In this document: in pieces, positions 36,046 through 44,988 of the stretch
How the letters are laid out: each line of letters opens with the position of its first letter
How positions within the stretch are numbered: position 1 is the stretch's first letter
Origin: Streptomyces coacervatus
Lineage (GTDB): Bacteria > Actinomycetota > Actinomycetes > Streptomycetales > Streptomycetaceae
NCBI RefSeq assembly: GCF_029223485.1
Contig: NZ_JARHTP010000011.1
Span: forward strand, 186,001 to 250,000
Reading direction: 5' to 3'
DNA: 64,000 nt
Notes under the pieces: model-generated
What the model was told of the DNA's origin: nothing
Database searches by the model: none
Seen by the model: only the letters and a program-made list of their open reading frames with translations
Made by a program: the position numbers and the translations under genes

Positions 36046-36657
36046 TCAGCGAACCAGACCCCAGCGGAAGCCGAGCGCCACCGCGTGCGCCCGGTCCGAC
36101 GCACCAAGCTTCTTGAACAACCGCCTGGCATGCGTCTTGACCGTGTCTTCGGAGAGAAACAGCTCACGCCCGATCTCCGCGTTGGACCGCCCGTGGCTCA
36201 TACCCTCGAGCACCTGGATCTCACGCGCCGTCAGCGTGGGCGCCGCGCCCATCTCGGCGGACCGCAGCCGGCGCGGGGCCAGCCGCCAGGTCGGGTCGGC
36301 GAGCGCCTGGGTGACGGTCGCACGCAACTCCGCACGCGAGGCGTCCTTGTGCAGATAGCCGCGGGCACCCGCGGCGACCGCGAGGGCCACGCCGTCCAGG
36401 TCCTCGGCGACGGTGAGCATGATGATGCGCGCGCCGGGGTCGGCGGACAGCAGCCGGCGCACCGTCTCGACGCCGCCCAGTCCGGGCATGCGTACGTCCA
36501 TCAGAATCAGGTCCGAACGGTCGGCGCCCCAGCGGCGGAGGACTTCCTCGCCGTTGGCCGCGGTCGTCACGCGCTCGACGCCGGGCACGGTCGCGACCGC
36601 GCGGCGGAGCGCCTCTCGGGCAAGCGGGGAGTCGTCGCAGACGAGGACGGATGTCAT
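36046..36657 (-). CDS. bldM: BldM, atypical response regulator for sporulation
   Basis: Developmental transcription factor of 203 residues. The receiver domain (about 1-118) has VCDD near the N-terminus, the phosphorylation-site position Asp54 in ILMDVRMPG, and TVAED/HKD further on. The C-terminal LuxR/FixJ helix-turn-helix is LTAREIQVLEGMSHGRSNAEIGRELFLSEDTVKTHARRLFKKLG. From the literature, BldM acts as a homodimer and as a heterodimer with WhiI, and does not depend on phosphorylation. The ATG at 36657 follows GGAGG. A BldN-type promoter is visible upstream. The 203-residue length matches known BldM. Confidence 0.95.
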   Translation of the reverse strand: MTSVLVCDDSPLAREALRRAVATVPGVERVTTAANGEEVLRRWGADRSDLILMDVRMPGLGGVETVRRLLSADPGARIIMLTVAEDLDGVALAVAAGARGYLHKDASRAELRATVTQALADPTWRLAPRRLRSAEMGAAPTLTAREIQVLEGMSHGRSNAEIGRELFLSEDTVKTHARRLFKKLGASDRAHAVALGFRWGLVR

Positions 36658-36781
36658 GGCCGTCCTCCGCAGCTGATGCACGTCACCTTGAGCCTCCAGG
36701 CTGGTACGAAATCGTCACCTGTGCGGTCGACCGTCTCGGACGCCTGCCCGAGCACTTGTTGCTTCAACCGCCTCCGCACTC

Positions 36782-36809
36782 TCAACGATGGTCACTCGAA
36801 AGAGTTACG
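36782..36809 (-). promoter_or_regulatory. bldM p1, BldN-dependent promoter
   Basis: On the minus strand CGTAAC (36809-36804), 16 bases, CGTTGA (36787-36782). This matches the sigma-BldN promoter pattern known at bldM p1. It lies 124 bases before the bldM start. The rest of the 381-base bldM-whiD intergenic region shows no further gene. A TAGATT near 36943 could be a whiD -10 but has no convincing -35. Confidence 0.8.
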
Positions 36810-37038
36810 GGGCTGTGTGCCATCTTCGGCACTCTACGTGAGGGCACGGACACGGTGGAGACATGCAGGGCGGACCCTCAACGTTTCATCACAACCCATG
36901 CCCCATTTAGCCCTTTTTCTTCCCATCTACTGGCGTGTGAGGCTAGATTCGCAATGAGTCATATTTTCATCTCCTTAGATCGCAGATGTACGGTCGTGGG
37001 CACCATATCCGCTCAGAACGGCTACAAGGGGTCACGCA

Positions 37039-37368
37039 ATGGCAGATTTCTCCCGCCTTCCCGGACCGAACGCGGACCTGTGGGACTGGCAGCTTCTGGC
37101 CGCCTGCCGCGGGGTGGACAGCTCGCTCTTCTTTCATCCGGAGGGTGAGCGCGGTGCGGCCCGGAGCGCTCGCGAGAACTCGGCCAAGGAGGTCTGTATG
37201 AGATGCCCGGTGCGCGCGCAATGCGCGGCACACGCGCTGGCGGTGAGAGAGCCGTACGGCGTGTGGGGCGGCCTGACCGAGGACGAGCGCGAAGAACTCA
37301 TGGGACGGGCGCGGAACCGGCTGGTGTCGGCGGGGACCACCGGCGGGGACAGCGTCTCGAACACTTGA
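37039..37368 (+). CDS. whiD: WhiD, WhiB-family [4Fe-4S] regulator
   Basis: Iron-sulfur transcription factor of 109 residues needed for spore maturation. The cluster ligands are Cys23, Cys53, Cys56 and Cys62 (C...C-x2-C-x5-C). The G[VI]WGG turn is in YGVWGGLTEDERE, which contacts the principal sigma factor region 4. A short basic C-terminal region (GRARNRL) suits DNA binding. It is divergent from bldM, as in S. coelicolor, and is the counterpart of mycobacterial whiB3. The ATG at 37039 has AAGGGG at 7 bases. Confidence 0.93.
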   Translation: MADFSRLPGPNADLWDWQLLAACRGVDSSLFFHPEGERGAARSARENSAKEVCMRCPVRAQCAAHALAVREPYGVWGGLTEDEREELMGRARNRLVSAGTTGGDSVSNT

Positions 37369-37416
37369 AGGAACGTTTCTTCATCTCGACGCGATGGGCA
37401 CGCGCACACGTGCCCA

Positions 37417-38322
37417 TCATTTTTGCCGGCGGGCGGCAGCACGCTTCAGCTGCTCCAGGGTCGCCATGACCGCCGGCACCTGAGCCAGATCGGGCAGCGT
37501 CAGCGCCACGATCTCCCGCCGCACCGCCGGCTGGAGCGTCAGCACGCGCGCGTGCCGCGGCCGTACGGACTCGATGGCGAGCTGCGGCAGTACGGCGACG
37601 CCGAGGCCGGCGCCGACCAGGCCGACCACCGCCGGATAGTCGTCGGTGGCGAAGTCGATACGCGGCGTGAACCCAGCGGTCTCGCACACCTCGACCAACT
37701 GCCCGCGGCAGCGCGGGCATCCGGCGATCCACGGCTCGCGCGCGAGGTCCCCGATGGCCACGGTCCCGGCCTGCGCGAGCCGGTGCCGCTCGGGCACGAG
37801 CCCCACGAGCCGGTCGCTCAGCAGCGGTCGTACGACGAGGTCGTCCCACTCCTCCGCGCCCGCCGCGCCCTCGTAGCGGAAGGCCAGCGCCACGTCGCAG
37901 TCGCCCTCGCGCAGCAGCTCGACGGAGGCGGGCGGTTCGGCCTCCTCCAGAAAGACGCGGGTGCCGGGGTGTGCGGCGCGCAGGGCGGCGAGGGCGGTGG
38001 GGACGAGGGTGCTGCTTCCGCTGGGGAAGGAGACGAGCCGGACCCGGCCCGCGCGCAGGCCGGCGATCGCGGCGACCTCCTCCTCTGCCGCGGTGAGCCC
38101 GGCCAGGATCCCCGCGGCATGCCGCACCAGCGCCTCGCCGGCCTGGGTCAGCCGCATCTCGCGCCCGCCGCGGATGAGCAGCGGCGTGCCGACCGATGCC
38201 TCCAGGGCCTTCATCTGCTGGCTGACGGCGGGCTGCGTACAGCCCAGTTCGCGCCCCGCGGCCGAGAAGGAGCCGGTGGAGGCGACGGCGCGCAGTACGC
38301 GCAGGTGGCGGGCTTCGATCAC
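37417..38322 (-). CDS. LysR-family regulator
   Basis: Regulator of 301 residues. The N-terminal winged helix-turn-helix is HLRVLRAVASTGSFSAAGRELGCTQPAVSQQMKALEASVG, and the rest is a periplasmic-binding-like effector domain in two lobes (SFPSGSSTLVPTALAALRAAHP and ATDDYPAVVGLVGAGLGVAVLPQLA). An unusual WIAGCPRCRGQLV segment could bind a metal or thiol ligand. I chose GTG at 38322, close to the helix-turn-helix as in most LysR proteins; the longer frame to 38373 has no ribosome site. It is divergent from the MOSC gene, its likely target. Confidence 0.85.
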   Translation of the reverse strand: MIEARHLRVLRAVASTGSFSAAGRELGCTQPAVSQQMKALEASVGTPLLIRGGREMRLTQAGEALVRHAAGILAGLTAAEEEVAAIAGLRAGRVRLVSFPSGSSTLVPTALAALRAAHPGTRVFLEEAEPPASVELLREGDCDVALAFRYEGAAGAEEWDDLVVRPLLSDRLVGLVPERHRLAQAGTVAIGDLAREPWIAGCPRCRGQLVEVCETAGFTPRIDFATDDYPAVVGLVGAGLGVAVLPQLAIESVRPRHARVLTLQPAVRREIVALTLPDLAQVPAVMATLEQLKRAAARRQK

Positions 38323-38328
38323 CGTTCG

Positions 38329-38343
38329 AGGATAAGTGATCCT
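38329..38343. promoter_or_regulatory. inverted repeat upstream of the LysR gene
   Basis: AGGAT-AAGTG-ATCCT, 5-base arms with a 5-base centre, lies 7 bases before the LysR start in the LysR-MOSC divergent region. It is a weak candidate for autoregulation. Confidence 0.3.
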
Positions 38344-38402
38344 TTGACCAGGAGCCCGATAATGCGTCGACACTTTGATCTGCTGTCACCTACCGTTCGG
38401 AC

Positions 38403-39071
38403 ATGAAGCTTCTGTCCCTGAACCTCGGCCGCCCCGAGCCCGTGCCGTACACGGACCAGCCGCAGGGCCTGACCGGCATCGACAAGCAGCCGGTGGACGG
38501 GCCGGTGCGGGTGGCGGCGCCCGGCCCCAAAGGGGTCGGCGGCAGCGGGCTGGCCGGGGACGCGGTCTGCGAACTGCGCCATCACGGCGGCGACGACCAG
38601 GCCGTGTACGCCGTCGCACGCGAGGACCTCGACGACTGGGAGCGCGAGTTGGGGCGCCCGCTGCGCAACGGCTCGTTCGGCGAGAACCTCACCACCGAGG
38701 GTGTCGACGTCTCCGGCGCGCTGATCGGCGAGCGCTGGCGGATCGGACCGGAGGTCGTACTGGAGGTCACCTCCGGCCGGATCCCCTGTGTCACCTTCCA
38801 GGGCCATCTGGGTGAGAAGGGATGGGTGAAGCGGTTCACGCGGAAGGGTGCTCCGGGTGCGTATCTGCGGGTGATCGAGCCGGGCGAGATCCGCGCCGGC
38901 GACCGGCTCGAGATCGTGCACCGGCCGGATCACGACGTGACGGTGGCGCTGCAGTTCCGGGCGGTCACGACGGAGCGGGAACTGCTGCCGCGGCTGCTGG
39001 CGGCAGGGGAGGCGCTGCATCCGGAGGGACGGAAGGCGGCGCGTGCGTACATGGAGAAGCACGGTTCCTGA
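38403..39071 (+). CDS. MOSC domain protein, YiiM type
   Basis: Protein of 222 residues. MOSC domains bind molybdenum cofactor or transfer sulfur, using a conserved Cys; here Cys129 in TSGRIPCVTFQ. RHHGGDDQAVYAVAREDLDDWE and FGENLTTEGVDV are the other family landmarks. The C-terminal 60 residues form the alpha-helical tail seen in YiiM-like proteins, which act on N-hydroxylated compounds with Moco. There is no strong ribosome site before the ATG at 38403, and a TACCGT lies 6 bases upstream, so a leaderless mRNA is possible. It is paired with a divergent LysR gene. Confidence 0.85.
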   Translation: MKLLSLNLGRPEPVPYTDQPQGLTGIDKQPVDGPVRVAAPGPKGVGGSGLAGDAVCELRHHGGDDQAVYAVAREDLDDWERELGRPLRNGSFGENLTTEGVDVSGALIGERWRIGPEVVLEVTSGRIPCVTFQGHLGEKGWVKRFTRKGAPGAYLRVIEPGEIRAGDRLEIVHRPDHDVTVALQFRAVTTERELLPRLLAAGEALHPEGRKAARAYMEKHGS

Positions 39072-39167
39072 CGATCCGTCAGCCCTGCCCTCTCCTCGGA
39101 TGCTTCACCACCGTCAGGCCCTGTGCAGAGATCGGATTCCCCCGGTCCGGGTAACTACCCTTGGGCC

Positions 39168-39941
39168 ATGACAACGGCTCTGATTACGGGATCGACCGCG
39201 GGCATCGGCGCCGCGTTCGCACGGCGGCTGTCGGCCGACGGACACAACCTGGTGCTCGTCGCCCGCGACACCAAGCGGCTGCAGGAACAGGCGACCGAAC
39301 TGCACGACCGGCACGGCATCGAGGCGGAGGTGCTCACCGCGGACCTCGCCACGGACGACGGCATCGAGGCCGTGGCCACGCGCCTGGCCGACCGCAAGAA
39401 CCCCGTCGACCTGCTGGTCAACAACGCCGGCTTCGGCAACAAGGGCCGCTTCCTCGACGTACCGATGGCCGACGAGCTGACGATGCTCAAGGTGCACTGC
39501 GAGGCGGTGCTCCGCCTCACGGCGGCGGCGACCGAGGCGATGCGCGAGCGCGGCCGCGGCGGGGTCGTCAACGTCGCGTCCGTGGCCGCCTTCGTGCCGC
39601 GCGGCACATACGGCGCCTCCAAGTCGTGGGTCGTGCAGTTCACCCAGGGCGCGGCAAAGGATCTGGCCGGCAGTGGAGTGCGGCTGATGGCGCTGTGCCC
39701 GGGGTTCGTGCGGACGGAGTTCCATCAGCGGGCGGGGATGGGAACGGACAACATTCCCGGGTGGATGTGGCTGGACGCGGACAAGCTGGTGGCGGCGGCG
39801 CTGGGGGATCTGGCGCGGGGCAAGTCGCTGTCGATTCCGGATCCGCGGTACAAGGCGCTGATGGGGATCGTGAAGGTGACTCCGCGGGGGCTGCTGGGCG
39901 GGATCAGTTCGCGGACGGGGCGGAAGTACGGGCCTCAGTAG
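39168..39941 (+). CDS. short-chain dehydrogenase/reductase
   Basis: NAD(P)-dependent oxidoreductase of 257 residues. The cofactor motif TGSTAGIG (8-15) has Arg residues after beta-2 (VARDTKRL), which favours NADPH. NNAGFG is at 85-90, and the catalytic residues are Ser138, Tyr148 and Lys152 (YGASK). It resembles the actinobacterial subfamily related to YqjQ/DltE. The ATG at 39168 has no ribosome site, and a TACCCT ends 6 bases upstream, so the mRNA may be leaderless. A longer frame starts at 39123 but lacks support. The substrate is unknown. Confidence 0.85.
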   Translation: MTTALITGSTAGIGAAFARRLSADGHNLVLVARDTKRLQEQATELHDRHGIEAEVLTADLATDDGIEAVATRLADRKNPVDLLVNNAGFGNKGRFLDVPMADELTMLKVHCEAVLRLTAAATEAMRERGRGGVVNVASVAAFVPRGTYGASKSWVVQFTQGAAKDLAGSGVRLMALCPGFVRTEFHQRAGMGTDNIPGWMWLDADKLVAAALGDLARGKSLSIPDPRYKALMGIVKVTPRGLLGGISSRTGRKYGPQ

Positions 39942-40014
39942 GCGCGTGCCTGCGCGGCGCCGGAAGAGGAGAATGGTGCCGTACGACCGGACCGAGCGGA
40001 CCGGAGGCATCACC

Positions 40015-40722
40015 ATGACCTTCGTTCAGATCATCGACTGCAAGACCAGCCGATTCGACGACATCAACCGGCTGATGGACACGTGGGTCGAACAGACCAA
40101 GGGGAAGCGGACGGCGACGCACGCGGTGGTCGGCAAGGACCACTCCGACGCGTCGCACTTCATCGAGATCGTGGAGTTTCCCTCGTACGAGGAGGCGATG
40201 CGGAACTCCAACCTGCCCGAGACGGACAAGATCTTCCGGGAGATGGTGGCTCTCTGTGACGAGATGCCGACCTTCACGGATCTGGACGTCGTACGGGACG
40301 AGCAGTTGTACACGGACACCGCCCGGCGGTTCTTCCAGACCATCGCCGTCTCGGGCGAACTGCCGTCGATCGACGACCTGGTGGCGGAGAACTACCACGA
40401 CCACGACCCGGCGAACGAGCAGGACACCATGGGGATGGACGCCCTGCGGCGCGAGGTCGAGATGTGGCGCGGCGGCTTCGACTTCGAGTTCGAGATCCGG
40501 GACCAGATCGCCCAAGGGGACCGTGTGTGCACCCAGTGGACCTGGCACGGGACCCACAAGGGCGAGTTCATGGGGCTTCCGGCCAGTGGGAAGAAAGTCG
40601 CCATGACCGGTTGCACCATTCAGCGGTTCGGCGAGCACGGAAAGATCGTCGAGGCGTGGTGGGAGTACGACCGGCTGGGGCTGATGGGGCAGCTCGGGGC
40701 GCTGGACGCGTTGGAGCGGTAG
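40015..40722 (+). CDS. two-domain SnoaL-like protein
   Basis: Protein of 235 residues. The N-terminal half (about 1-90) looks like a ferredoxin-like alpha+beta domain of the ABM/EthD kind (FVQIIDCKTSRFDDINRLMDTWVEQT, HFIEIVEFPSYEEAM). The C-terminal half (about 100-235) is a SnoaL/ester-cyclase fold with LVAENYHDHDPANEQDTMGMDALRREV, QWTWHGTHKGEFMGLPASGKKV and WWEYDRLGLMGQLGAL. SnoaL-like domains act as cyclases, hydrolases or small-molecule binders. The ATG at 40015 follows GGAGG. No biosynthetic cluster surrounds it; the role is unknown. Confidence 0.75.
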   Translation: MTFVQIIDCKTSRFDDINRLMDTWVEQTKGKRTATHAVVGKDHSDASHFIEIVEFPSYEEAMRNSNLPETDKIFREMVALCDEMPTFTDLDVVRDEQLYTDTARRFFQTIAVSGELPSIDDLVAENYHDHDPANEQDTMGMDALRREVEMWRGGFDFEFEIRDQIAQGDRVCTQWTWHGTHKGEFMGLPASGKKVAMTGCTIQRFGEHGKIVEAWWEYDRLGLMGQLGALDALER

Positions 40723-40742
40723 GCGCGGTAGGCGCGAACGCG

Positions 40743-40772
40743 GAGGCCCGGCACCCTTGGGTGCCGGGCCTC
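40743..40772. terminator. bidirectional terminator
   Basis: Perfect 13-base stem, GAGGCCCGGCACC (40743-40755) with GGTGCCGGGCCTC (40760-40772), and a 4-base loop. It lies between the convergent SnoaL-like gene and groEL1. Confidence 0.8.
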
Positions 40773-40802
40773 AGTGCTGACCTGCGTCAGTGCTGACCTG
40801 GG

Positions 40803-42428
<1,626 letters not shown>

Positions 42429-42469
42429 GGGAGCGGTTCAGCCCTCTCGGAAAACGTGGGTGAAACGAA

Positions 42470-42520
42470 CTGCGCCCCTGACGCCCGGCTGATTAATGGT
42501 CGCGGGGGCCAGGGGCGCAG
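42470..42520 (-). promoter_or_regulatory. groES-groEL1 intercistronic hairpin
   Basis: CTGCGCCCCTG (42470-42480) and CAGGGGCGCAG (42510-42520) are perfect 11-base arms with a 29-base loop, between groES and groEL1. It could mark an mRNA processing point or partial terminator that sets the groES to groEL ratio. There is no T-run. Confidence 0.5.
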
Positions 42521-42556
42521 CTCAAAAGCAATGTGCTTCGGTGAGGAAGCGGTGAA

Positions 42557-42865
42557 TTACTTCTCGATGATCGCGAGCACGTCGCGAGCCGAGAGGACGA
42601 GGTACTCCTCGCCGTTGTACTTCACCTCGGTGCCGCCGTACTTGCTGTACAGCACGATGTCGCCGGTCTTGACGTCGAGCGGCAGGCGCTCGCCGTTCTC
42701 GAAGCGGCCCGGGCCCACGGCCAGGACGACGCCCTCCTGGGGCTTCTCCTTGGCGGTGTCCGGGATGACCAGGCCAGAGGCGGTGGTCTGCTCGGCGTCG
42801 AGCGGCTGGACCACGATGCGGTCCTCGAGCGGCTTGATGGCAACCTTGGAGCTGGTGGTCGTCAC
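42557..42865 (-). CDS. groES: co-chaperonin GroES (Hsp10)
   Basis: Protein of 102 residues that caps GroEL. It has the normal beta-barrel sequence: IKPLEDRIVVQPLDAEQTTASGLVIPDTAKEKPQEGVVLAVGPG, with the mobile loop at AEQTTASGLVI, then VKTGDIVLYSKYGGTEVKYNGEEYLVL. The GTG at 42865 follows GGGGGAGG. A leader of about 125 bases separates it from the predicted transcription start. It is first gene of the groES-groEL1 operon. Confidence 0.97.
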   Translation of the reverse strand: MTTTSSKVAIKPLEDRIVVQPLDAEQTTASGLVIPDTAKEKPQEGVVLAVGPGRFENGERLPLDVKTGDIVLYSKYGGTEVKYNGEEYLVLSARDVLAIIEK

Positions 42866-42964
42866 GATCCGACCTCCCCCTTCGGAGATCTCACGGGGTT
42901 AACTGTCTGAGGTGGCGACCAGGTGGATCCGTCGTCGCGGGTGCCGGACCTGCCCGTCGCGTAG

Positions 42965-42991
42965 TTGGCACTCTCCAGTGGGGAGTGCCAG
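42965..42991. promoter_or_regulatory. CIRCE operator 1 (HrcA site)
   Basis: TTGGCACTC, 9 bases, GAGTGCCAG: the CIRCE pattern (TTAGCACTC-N9-GAGTGCTAA) with small changes. It covers the predicted start of transcription of groES. Confidence 0.92.
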
Positions 42992-42996
42992 ACCCG

Positions 42997-43026
42997 AGAC
43001 TATGACCGCGATTAGCACTCGGTCAA
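42997..43026 (-). promoter_or_regulatory. groES promoter
   Basis: On the minus strand TTGACC (43026-43021), 18 bases, TAGTCT (43002-42997). The -35 lies inside CIRCE 2 and the start point falls in CIRCE 1, so HrcA binding would block the polymerase at two places. Confidence 0.75.
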
Positions 43027-43038
43027 GCGGAGTGCCAA
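43012..43038. promoter_or_regulatory. CIRCE operator 2 (HrcA site)
   Basis: TTAGCACTC, 9 bases, GAGTGCCAA. It is one base from the CIRCE consensus and overlaps the -35 of the groES promoter. Its centre lies 47 bases from that of operator 1. Confidence 0.95.
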
Positions 43039-43073
43039 TGCCTGCGGCGCGTCGGGCGGGTTCATCGGCCTGA

Positions 43074-43104
43074 AGGGCCTCGTCCTCAAATGCCGGACGG
43101 GCTG
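43074..43104. repeat. dispersed Streptomyces intergenic repeat
   Basis: GGCCTCGTCCTCAAATGCCG followed by GACGGGCTG. I recognise this element from many Streptomyces intergenic regions. Here it lies between the groES promoter region and the polysaccharide deacetylase gene. Confidence 0.65.
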
Positions 43105-43153
43105 GGATTGCCGACCGGGGGTTGGGAAGTCACCGGCGCTTGGAAGGTCACCG

Positions 43154-43969
43154 TCAGACATAGTCCTCCAGGCGTCCCACCGTCAGGCCCTGCTCCTGTA
43201 CCCGTCGCAGCAGTCGTACCGTCCGTGCTCTGAGGGTCAGGCCCACGCCCTCGTCCGGGTCGACCGCCACGATGTCGCCGGGCCGCAGGTGGTGGGCGCC
43301 GCGCAGATACGTCAGCTCGCCGCTTCCCGTCATCGACGCGCGCCACAGGACGAGGGCCGAGATGCCGCAGTCGGCGGCCGCTCGGCGGGTGGTGGTGTCG
43401 TAGGTGCCGTAGGGCGGGCGGAAGAGGCGGGGGCGGCTGCCGAAGCGGGATCTGAGTTTGTCCTGCTGGCCGCAGATCTCGGCGCGCTGGCCGGCGTAGG
43501 GCAGTCCGCGCAGGGCGGGGTGGTCGAGGGTGTGGTTCTCGATGTTCGCGCCGACCGACCGGAGGCGGGCGAAGTGGCCGTACCCGGGGCCGACGACGCT
43601 GTCCGTGAGGAACATGCTGACGGGCAGGCGCAGTTCACGGACCAGGTCGACGAAGCGGGGATCCCTTTCGGCGCCGTCGTCGTAGGTCAGGAAGACGACC
43701 CTGTCGTGGGTACGGATGCGGGACACGACCGGGGGGAGGCCCGAGCCCGCCGTCCGGGCCCGCGGCGCACGGGACGGCTTCGGGGCGGGGTGCAGCGGGG
43801 CCGCGAGGCCCCAGCGGCGGTACGGCCGCTGGGGCATTCCGACGGGCCCGTACGGCCCTATGCGCCGGGCTGCCTTCTCGCCCAGCCGCTCGATGGGGTC
43901 GACGGACTGGGCGCAGCCGGTGAGGAGCGCGAACGCCAGGGCGCCGGACGCCAGGCCCCGGAGCCTCAC
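43154..43969 (-). CDS. polysaccharide deacetylase-like lipoprotein, probably degenerate
   Basis: Exported lipoprotein of 271 residues. The lipobox is FALLTGC near residue 18. The NodB fold is recognisable: motif 1 LTYDDGAERD, motif 2 ENHTLDHP and motif 3 FRPPYGTYD are kept. The last motif, which supplies a catalytic His in active members, reads GDIVAVDPDEG here, whereas its neighbour has LTHF, so activity is doubtful. The GTG start overlaps the TGA of the upstream paralogue (GTGA), so the two are translationally coupled. The start is fixed by the signal peptide directly after it. Confidence 0.82.
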   Translation of the reverse strand: MRLRGLASGALAFALLTGCAQSVDPIERLGEKAARRIGPYGPVGMPQRPYRRWGLAAPLHPAPKPSRAPRARTAGSGLPPVVSRIRTHDRVVFLTYDDGAERDPRFVDLVRELRLPVSMFLTDSVVGPGYGHFARLRSVGANIENHTLDHPALRGLPYAGQRAEICGQQDKLRSRFGSRPRLFRPPYGTYDTTTRRAAADCGISALVLWRASMTGSGELTYLRGAHHLRPGDIVAVDPDEGVGLTLRARTVRLLRRVQEQGLTVGRLEDYV

Positions 43970-44898
43970 AGGTAGTCCTCCAGGCGGGCCACCGCATATC
44001 CCTCGGCCGTGACCTTGTTCAGGAAGCGGCGCATGTCGTCGACCATCGTGCCGTCCCACTCGTCACGGCCGCGGAAGTGGGTGAGCACGATGTCGCCGGG
44101 GTGCAGGTCCCGGTCGTCCTCGCGGTACTCCCAGTGGTCGACGAAGACCTCCTCGTCCCAGATGGGCGCGTACTTGATGCCGCAGGACTTGGCGGCGCGC
44201 AGGGTGTCCTGGTTGTAGTTGCCGAAGGGCGGGCGGAAGACGGTCGGGCGCTTGCCGAACTGCTTCCTCATGATCGCCTGCATGCCGCAGATCTCGTGCT
44301 TCTGCTCCCGGTACGACAGCCCCGGAAGGTAGGGGTGGGTGAGGGTGTGGTTGTTGAGGGTCACCCCCTCGGACTGCATCCGGCGGAAGTAGGCGTAGTC
44401 GTCCTTCACCAGGAAGTTGCTGAGGAAGGCGGTGTACGGGATCTTCAGGTCGCTCATCATCCGCAGGAACGCCGGGTCCTTCTCGGCCCCGTCGTCGATG
44501 GTCAGGAACACGACCTTCTGCCTGGTGGGGATGGTGGTGAAGACGGGCGGGAGGTCCAGTTCCTCCTGGTCGTCCACCTCGAAGCCGCTGCGGGCCGTGA
44601 TCCTCGGTTTCTTCGCGGGCGGCGGCGGAGCCGTCAGCGGGACCTTCGCCAGGTCCCAGTGGCGCGCCGCGGCGGCCCGGGCGGCGTGCGCGACATGCAG
44701 CTTCGCCGCGTACGAGTCCAGGGCGCGGGCCGGGGGTGCCTGCAGCGGCTGCTGCCGGCCTGGGGCCGGGTGCACCGGCGGTCCGCCGAACTGTGCACAG
44801 CCCGAGGCAATGGCCGCGACGGCGAGCACGGCGATTCCACCGCGGACCCACGGCACCCCATAAGCCCGAGTTTTGTCATTTTGTACGACTAGTCGCAT
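43966..44898 (-). CDS. polysaccharide deacetylase lipoprotein
   Basis: Exported lipoprotein of 310 residues with lipobox AAIASGC near residue 34. The NodB deacetylase motifs are TIDDGAEKD (1), NNHTLTHP (2), FRPPFGNYN (3), APIWDEEVFVDHWE (4) and IVLTHFRG (5), all with metal-binding or catalytic residues in place. Such enzymes remove acetyl groups from peptidoglycan or another surface glycan. It is followed by a coupled paralogue that has lost motif 5. It is divergent from the THUMP-like methyltransferase gene with about 90 bases between. Confidence 0.85.
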   Translation of the reverse strand: MRLVVQNDKTRAYGVPWVRGGIAVLAVAAIASGCAQFGGPPVHPAPGRQQPLQAPPARALDSYAAKLHVAHAARAAAARHWDLAKVPLTAPPPPAKKPRITARSGFEVDDQEELDLPPVFTTIPTRQKVVFLTIDDGAEKDPAFLRMMSDLKIPYTAFLSNFLVKDDYAYFRRMQSEGVTLNNHTLTHPYLPGLSYREQKHEICGMQAIMRKQFGKRPTVFRPPFGNYNQDTLRAAKSCGIKYAPIWDEEVFVDHWEYREDDRDLHPGDIVLTHFRGRDEWDGTMVDDMRRFLNKVTAEGYAVARLEDYL

Positions 44899-44988
44899 GG
44901 TGCCGGATCCTCGCAGGACCGGGTCCGGATCCCCGTACGACACCGCGGCCGGAGGCACACCGTCCACCGACTGGCCCACAATGAGCCG

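Noticed and set aside
40015..40722. Part of a polyketide cluster (SnoaL-like)
   Set aside because: No synthase, tailoring or transport genes nearby; the SnoaL fold is common outside such clusters.
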